This document shows, one piece after another, positions 20,968-24,751 of a DNA stretch of 24,751 bases; the stretch's first letter is position 1, and every line of letters starts with the position of its first letter. The position numbers and the translations under genes were made by a program. The notes below the pieces were generated by a model, which was not told the DNA's origin, searched no databases, and worked only from the letters and a program-made list of their open reading frames with translations. Location: positions 1-24,751 of IMG/VR virus record IMGVR_UViG_3300038309_000140; one strand, written 5' to 3'. The stretch is from a virus.

Positions 20968-22215
20968 ATGGCTGGTACTTCCGAGATTCTTCAGGAATAC
21001 CTGATCAGCTTGGGTTATGAGACGGACGAGTTGTCGCTCAAGAAATTCGAACGGCACATGGGAACCGTTGGTAAAACCATCTTCAAAGTTGGAGCTGGTG
21101 TAGCCGGGGTCATCGCGTCCGTCGAAGCCGCCTCTGCCAAGTTCGCCTATTCGATGCGCCGGATCTACTTTGAATCAGAGCTTGCCGATTCGTCCGTGGA
21201 AAACCTCAATGCCTTGAGCTTTGCCGGTAAGCAGATCGGCGTGAGCGGTGGGGCGATGGCCAGCGCTGTGCATGATATGGCCCAAGCCATTCGTCTTAAT
21301 CCTGGCTTACAGGGTTTGATCGAAAGCTTTGGGGTTCGGGTAACCGGTCGCGATATGAGCGACGTGGCAGTCGACCTGGTTAACGCGCTCCGGAAGCTTC
21401 CGGAGTTCGTCGGGGTGAAGTATGCGTCGCTGTTTGGAATTGACCCGAATACTTATCACCAGATGATTAAGCACATGGACACCCTGCAGCAGAAACGCCG
21501 CCAGCTGCTCAATGTCTATCGGGAGACCGGTTACAACCCGGACCTGGCCAGTAACAAGAAAACGATTCTTGAGTACACCCAGAGCTTGGATCTGCTTGAA
21601 GCCCGTTTGGGTATCCTGGGTCAGGCGTTGCTCATTAAGTTCGCTCCCGCCTTTCATAAGTTCAACGACGTCATCAGCGAATCGGTAACCTGGTGGACTC
21701 AATGGAGCATGGGCGTTCAGCACCTGAATGATGTCCTTGACAACCTCAGCATGAGTAACGTATGGGGTTTCATCAAAGAAGATCTCCTGGGTATTGCGCC
21801 ACCGGCGCACATGACAAAAGGTCATCCCGGTGCCACCGGCTCATGGGATAACGAGGGTTGGACTGGCAGCACCGGGGTATCGAGGTGGCCCAAGAACCAG
21901 GCACCCGGTCTTACTACAGGTACGGCGGGTACGGTACCGCAAAGCGTCGTAAACCGTCCCACGGTTATGCGCCCTGGTGCGCTCCCCGACTGGTTGCGTG
22001 TCCACCCCAGCAGTACCACCAAGTTGGGCGGTGGGGCAGGAAGTTCGGGCGGTGGTCACCACGTAGAAATCGATCAGTCAACCACGATTCATGTGACCGG
22101 TGGGAACGCTTCAGAAACCGCTGATGCGGTTGCGGCGAAGCAGCATCAACTGAACGTTGAACGTAGCTACCAGAATACAGAGGTGCTGCGAAACTTGAAG
22201 GGGTCAGTGAGATGA
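20968..22215 (+). CDS. Tape measure protein (short)
   Basis: 415 residues; sets tail length and lies inside the tube until ejection. The N-terminus (EILQEYLISLGYETDELSLK, KFERHMGTVGKTIFKVGAG) and the hydrophobic stretch VGAGVAGVIASVEAASAKFA (about 45-64) are typical of tape measures, as is the Gly/Ser/Pro-rich C-terminal third ending in a helix (NASETADAVAAKQHQLNVER). At the usual proportion of roughly 1.5 Angstrom per residue this predicts a short tail of about 60 nm. Position after the chaperones confirms the role. It overlaps the Dit-like gene by four bases. Confidence 0.85.
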   Translation: MAGTSEILQEYLISLGYETDELSLKKFERHMGTVGKTIFKVGAGVAGVIASVEAASAKFAYSMRRIYFESELADSSVENLNALSFAGKQIGVSGGAMASAVHDMAQAIRLNPGLQGLIESFGVRVTGRDMSDVAVDLVNALRKLPEFVGVKYASLFGIDPNTYHQMIKHMDTLQQKRRQLLNVYRETGYNPDLASNKKTILEYTQSLDLLEARLGILGQALLIKFAPAFHKFNDVISESVTWWTQWSMGVQHLNDVLDNLSMSNVWGFIKEDLLGIAPPAHMTKGHPGATGSWDNEGWTGSTGVSRWPKNQAPGLTTGTAGTVPQSVVNRPTVMRPGALPDWLRVHPSSTTKLGGGAGSSGGGHHVEIDQSTTIHVTGGNASETADAVAAKQHQLNVERSYQNTEVLRNLKGSVR

Positions 22216-22895
22216 GCCTCGGATCGATTTTCTCAGGCGTTGTTCAAGCGTCACTTCAACTGGGTATTGGTTCAAATATCATAAAACCCCAGCGCGGGAT
22301 CTATAACATCGTCTTACCTGACGGCTCTACGCTGCCGGACATCACCCCGCAACTGGTTGAGCAAGAGCGAAGTACAGACCAAATGGAGATCACAACCAAC
22401 CCCATTGAGGTAGGCGCTCCGGTCAGTGATCACGCCTACAAAGTTCCCGCTGTAGTTGAAGTACGAATCTGGTGGTCTAACAGCCCGTCGAATACGTCAC
22501 TCTACGGAACTATCTCGGGTGCGGCTGCGTTGAACCCAGCTATTCGCCAAGCGTTGGATCTTTATAATGAGTTCACCTCGCTTCAATCAATCTTAAGCGG
22601 TTCGGCTACCAGCCAGATGGCTACGATCTACGCACAGCTTCTTAAGGTTCAGGCGCAAAAGGGGTTGTTCACCCTGTACACCGGTAAGCGAATCTACGAT
22701 CAGATGGTCATCAAGACGCTGACCCAAACGACCAACAAGATGACTGAGAACTCATTGGAGATTGTTCTCACCTGTCAGCAGCTGATCATCGTTAACACGC
22801 AGACGGCGACGCTCTCTAAGGCACTTCAGAAATATGCCCGGAAGACCGCTTCGCCAGTTTCAAAAGGCAAGATCTCGCTCAAGCAGGTTAACTGA
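22212..22895 (+). CDS. Dit-like baseplate protein
   Basis: 227 residues. IIKPQRGIYNIVLPDGSTLP, EITTNPIEVGAPVSDHAYKV, PAVVEVRIWWSNSP, then KGLFTLYTGKRIYDQMVIKT and LEIVLTCQQLIIVNTQTATL are the pattern of Dit-like phage proteins that form the first ring around the tail tube tip. 'Interested' residues such as E-x-TTNPIExGxxVxDHxxxxP are strongly conserved in that family. It overlaps the tape measure by four bases and the plug gene by one. Confidence 0.85.
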   Translation: MSLGSIFSGVVQASLQLGIGSNIIKPQRGIYNIVLPDGSTLPDITPQLVEQERSTDQMEITTNPIEVGAPVSDHAYKVPAVVEVRIWWSNSPSNTSLYGTISGAAALNPAIRQALDLYNEFTSLQSILSGSATSQMATIYAQLLKVQAQKGLFTLYTGKRIYDQMVIKTLTQTTNKMTENSLEIVLTCQQLIIVNTQTATLSKALQKYARKTASPVSKGKISLKQVN

Positions 22896-23203
22896 TGGCC
22901 ATTTACGAAATTCCGTTGACCCCAGAAGCTCAGACGTTCACCATCGACCTGGCTGATGTCACGTATATCGTGTCTCTCTTCTGGTGTGACGCCTCTTCTT
23001 GCTGGATTATTAACCTGGCCGATTCACAGGGAGTTGATATCGTAACCGGTATCCCCCTGGTAACGGGTAGCGATCTTCTCGGGCAGTATCAGTATCTTGG
23101 TATTGGCGGCTCGTTAATTGCGTTCACCGACGGTGACAGCAGTGCGGTCCCCACGTACGAGAACCTCGGAACCAGTAGCCATCTTTATTTTGAGACTGCC
23201 TAA
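22895..23203 (+). CDS. Baseplate plug protein (Pam3 gp18-like)
   Basis: 102 residues, beta-rich. IPLTPEAQTFTIDLADVTYI, VSLFWCDASSCWIINLADSQ, then GIPLVTGSDLLGQYQYLGIG and HLYFETA match the small plug protein found between Dit-like and hub genes in Pam3-like baseplates (DUF6983-type). It would fit in the lumen of the baseplate. Its start and stop codons overlap its neighbours by single bases (TGATG and TAATG). The assignment is by pattern and order. Confidence 0.8.
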   Translation: MAIYEIPLTPEAQTFTIDLADVTYIVSLFWCDASSCWIINLADSQGVDIVTGIPLVTGSDLLGQYQYLGIGGSLIAFTDGDSSAVPTYENLGTSSHLYFETA

Positions 23204-24162
23204 TGGGAACTCAATTTGGTCGTAAGCTGGGTTTGATCCTCTTCAACGGTGACGAGGCACTTGACCTGTCTAGCTTCCGGGTGAAGTTTCGCATCCAAAA
23301 TGCCGATGTGGAGTCACCGAATACCGCCGTCATTACGGTCTACAATCTCAAACCCTCAACGGTTCGTAAAATTCGTGGGGAGTTTCAATTCGTCTCGTTG
23401 AACGCAGGTTACGAGAGCGGGAACTATGGGGTCGTTTTTCAAGGAACGATCAAGCAGTTTGTCATCGGCCGTGAAAGCGCCACGGACACCTTCCTTGAGA
23501 TCAGAGCGGCTGACGGCGACGTGCTCTATAACCAGGGGTTCGTTAACCAGACCCTGGCCGCCGGTCACACCCCTAATGATGCCATCACGAAAGTCGTTGA
23601 GGCGATGGGTGGCGGTACCCCCAATCTGTCGGCGCTCACCATCGATAAGCAGCACGTACCGAACATCAGGGGGTCAGTACTCTTTGGGTTAGCCAGGTCT
23701 AAGCTACGCAATCTGGCCAGTACGCTCGACGCTGGTTGGAGCATTCAAAATGGAAAGGTTATCTTCACCGACAACACCGGGTACCAGGCTGGTGAAGCGG
23801 TGGTGATCAACGTGAACACAGGTTTGATCGGCTTACCTGAGCAGACGCCGGAGGGGGTCAAGTTAAGGTGTTTGCTCAACAGCCGTCTTCGAATCGGTGG
23901 TTTGGTCCAACTGAACAACGCTGAGATCATCCAGCTCGTTCAGCAAAATCCCGAGATGGCCCCAATCCCATTTAACCAATGGGCCGGGATCCAGTACAAC
24001 GCAGCGCTGGCTGAGGCCATCGTAAACGATACGGACGGCTATTACCGGGCGTACGTGGTAGAGCACGAAGGCGACAGCAGGGGCGAGGCCTGGCACAGCA
24101 ACCTGGTAGCGTTGGCGGTCAACATCTCGCAACCGGCCAACAAGTCGGTAGGGAGCCTGTGA
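23203..24162 (+). CDS. Baseplate hub protein (gp27-like)
   Basis: 319 residues. FRVKFRIQNADVESPNTAVI, then TVYNLKPSTVRKI is the opening seen in phage hub proteins; YGVVFQGTIKQFVIGRESAT, LEIRAADGDVLYNQGFVN and LNSRLRIGGLVQLNN also fit the tube-like, gp27-type fold. It should form the trimeric hub holding the spike. The gene lies between plug and spike with one-base overlaps at both ends, suggesting tight translational coupling. Confidence 0.83.
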   Translation: MGTQFGRKLGLILFNGDEALDLSSFRVKFRIQNADVESPNTAVITVYNLKPSTVRKIRGEFQFVSLNAGYESGNYGVVFQGTIKQFVIGRESATDTFLEIRAADGDVLYNQGFVNQTLAAGHTPNDAITKVVEAMGGGTPNLSALTIDKQHVPNIRGSVLFGLARSKLRNLASTLDAGWSIQNGKVIFTDNTGYQAGEAVVINVNTGLIGLPEQTPEGVKLRCLLNSRLRIGGLVQLNNAEIIQLVQQNPEMAPIPFNQWAGIQYNAALAEAIVNDTDGYYRAYVVEHEGDSRGEAWHSNLVALAVNISQPANKSVGSL

Positions 24163-24751
24163 TGGATAGAAGAGAAAGATTTTCCGACTTACCGAATTCT
24201 TTTCTTGCTGCCTTAGTGGGTTGGCAGGCTGAGATCTATACCAGCTGTCCCGGCATCGTCCAGAGCGTTGATTACGACAACGACACGTGCGTCGTCCAGC
24301 CAGCTATCCAGGCGCTTTTCACGTCACCGGTGGACGGTAGCCAAAAGTGGATTACGATGCCGGTTCTGGTTGATTGCCCTATCCTTCTCCTGGGTGGCGG
24401 CGGTGTTACGTTGACGTTCCCATTTGCTGAGGGCGATGAATGCCTTATCCACTTCTCACAACGGTGTATCGACGCCTGGTGGCAGAGTGGCGGCGTGCAA
24501 CCGCAAGCTCTTCTTCGGATGCATGATCTCTCTGACGGGTTCGTAATTCCCGGTTTCAGATCACAACCGAGAAAGATGACCTTCAACTCGACAACTGCCC
24601 AGCTACGAACCGATGACGGGAATGCTTACGTGGAGGTCGACCCGGTCACCCATAACGTGAACGTCGTCACGACCGGCAACGTGAACGTCACCGCGACCGG
24701 CAACGTGAACGTCACCGCGACCGGCAACGTCGTGGCTCAGGGTGACCAGGT
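24162..24751 (+). CDS. Central spike protein (Gp138-like N-terminal OB domain), partial
   Basis: 196 complete codons, cut by the right edge. It starts by a one-base overlap with the hub gene (TGATG). The segment CPGIVQSVDYDNDTCVVQPA, ITMPVLVDCPILLLGGGGVT, TFPFAEGDECLIHFSQRCID and LSDGFVIPGFRSQP is the Gp138 N-terminal OB-like domain of membrane-piercing spikes. After it, VEVDPVTHNVNV and repeated TGNVNVT units mark the start of a triple-stranded beta-helix needle built from 8-residue repeats. The missing C-terminus should form the spike tip. Confidence 0.87.
   Translation, partial: MDRRERFSDLPNSFLAALVGWQAEIYTSCPGIVQSVDYDNDTCVVQPAIQALFTSPVDGSQKWITMPVLVDCPILLLGGGGVTLTFPFAEGDECLIHFSQRCIDAWWQSGGVQPQALLRMHDLSDGFVIPGFRSQPRKMTFNSTTAQLRTDDGNAYVEVDPVTHNVNVVTTGNVNVTATGNVNVTATGNVVAQGDQ
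24654..24725 (+). repeat. 24-bp tandem repeats in the spike gene
   Basis: Three consecutive 24-base units (24654-24677, 24678-24701, 24702-24725) encode NVNVxxTG repeats. Units 2 and 3 are identical; unit 1 differs only in the middle (GTCACG versus ACCGCG). A fourth, diverged unit begins at 24726 and runs toward the edge. The repeats correspond to the beta-helix turns of the spike needle and could change in number by slippage. Confidence 0.75.

Overview
The window is a slice of a tailed dsDNA bacteriophage or prophage genome with a contractile (myovirus-type) tail. No host genes, integrase, tRNA, rRNA or CRISPR array were seen, so lytic versus integrated state cannot be decided. Most coding DNA is moderately GC-rich, which suggests a moderately GC-rich bacterial host, but nothing names the host. 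Several baseplate and tail families (DUF3383 sheath, DUF3277 tube, Dit-like protein, Pam3-type plug, gp27-like hub, Gp138-like spike) match the compact contractile tails known from phages such as cyanophage Pam3.

Layout: 1-1975 (minus) is a primase-helicase cut by the left edge. 1976-2277 is a non-coding leader with hairpins and repeats. 2278-2706 (minus) is a small unknown protein with an HTH-like segment. 2707-3208 is a divergent, very AT-rich intergenic region with repeated 7-mers, direct repeats and palindromes. From 3209 to the right edge every gene is on the plus strand, mostly with overlaps or very short gaps, as in a late operon. 3209-7248 holds packaging and portal genes (small and large terminase, portal, head morphogenesis). 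7254-11920 is an accessory cassette (zinc-finger DUF6527-like protein, Nudix hydrolase, a shared beta-sandwich domain, a jelly-roll lectin/lyase-like protein, an Ig/cadherin-like adhesin and a knob-domain protein). 11931-15811 is the capsid module (small protein, DUF2213 protease/scaffold, cement, DUF2184 major capsid, small acidic protein), followed by a weak terminator. 15854-18440 holds connector and neck proteins. 18451-20964 holds sheath, tube and two tail-assembly chaperones. 20968-24751 holds tape measure, Dit-like protein, plug, hub and a spike cut by the right edge.

The least ordinary features are: (i) a perfectly phased T_TTT_TTT slippery heptamer near the end of the tail chaperone gene, with an open -1 frame running into the small downstream chaperone ORF, so both a short protein and a 189-residue fusion could be made; (ii) a cassette of carbohydrate-binding and adhesin-like proteins inside the head operon rather than at the tail-fibre end, with one beta-sandwich domain present both as a separate gene and as the C-terminus of a larger protein; (iii) the divergent control region, which combines an AT-rich tract, four GCTACAG elements, a 16-bp direct repeat and a cluster of palindromes just before the terminase genes.

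All family names come from recognising sequence motifs by eye. No database search was run.
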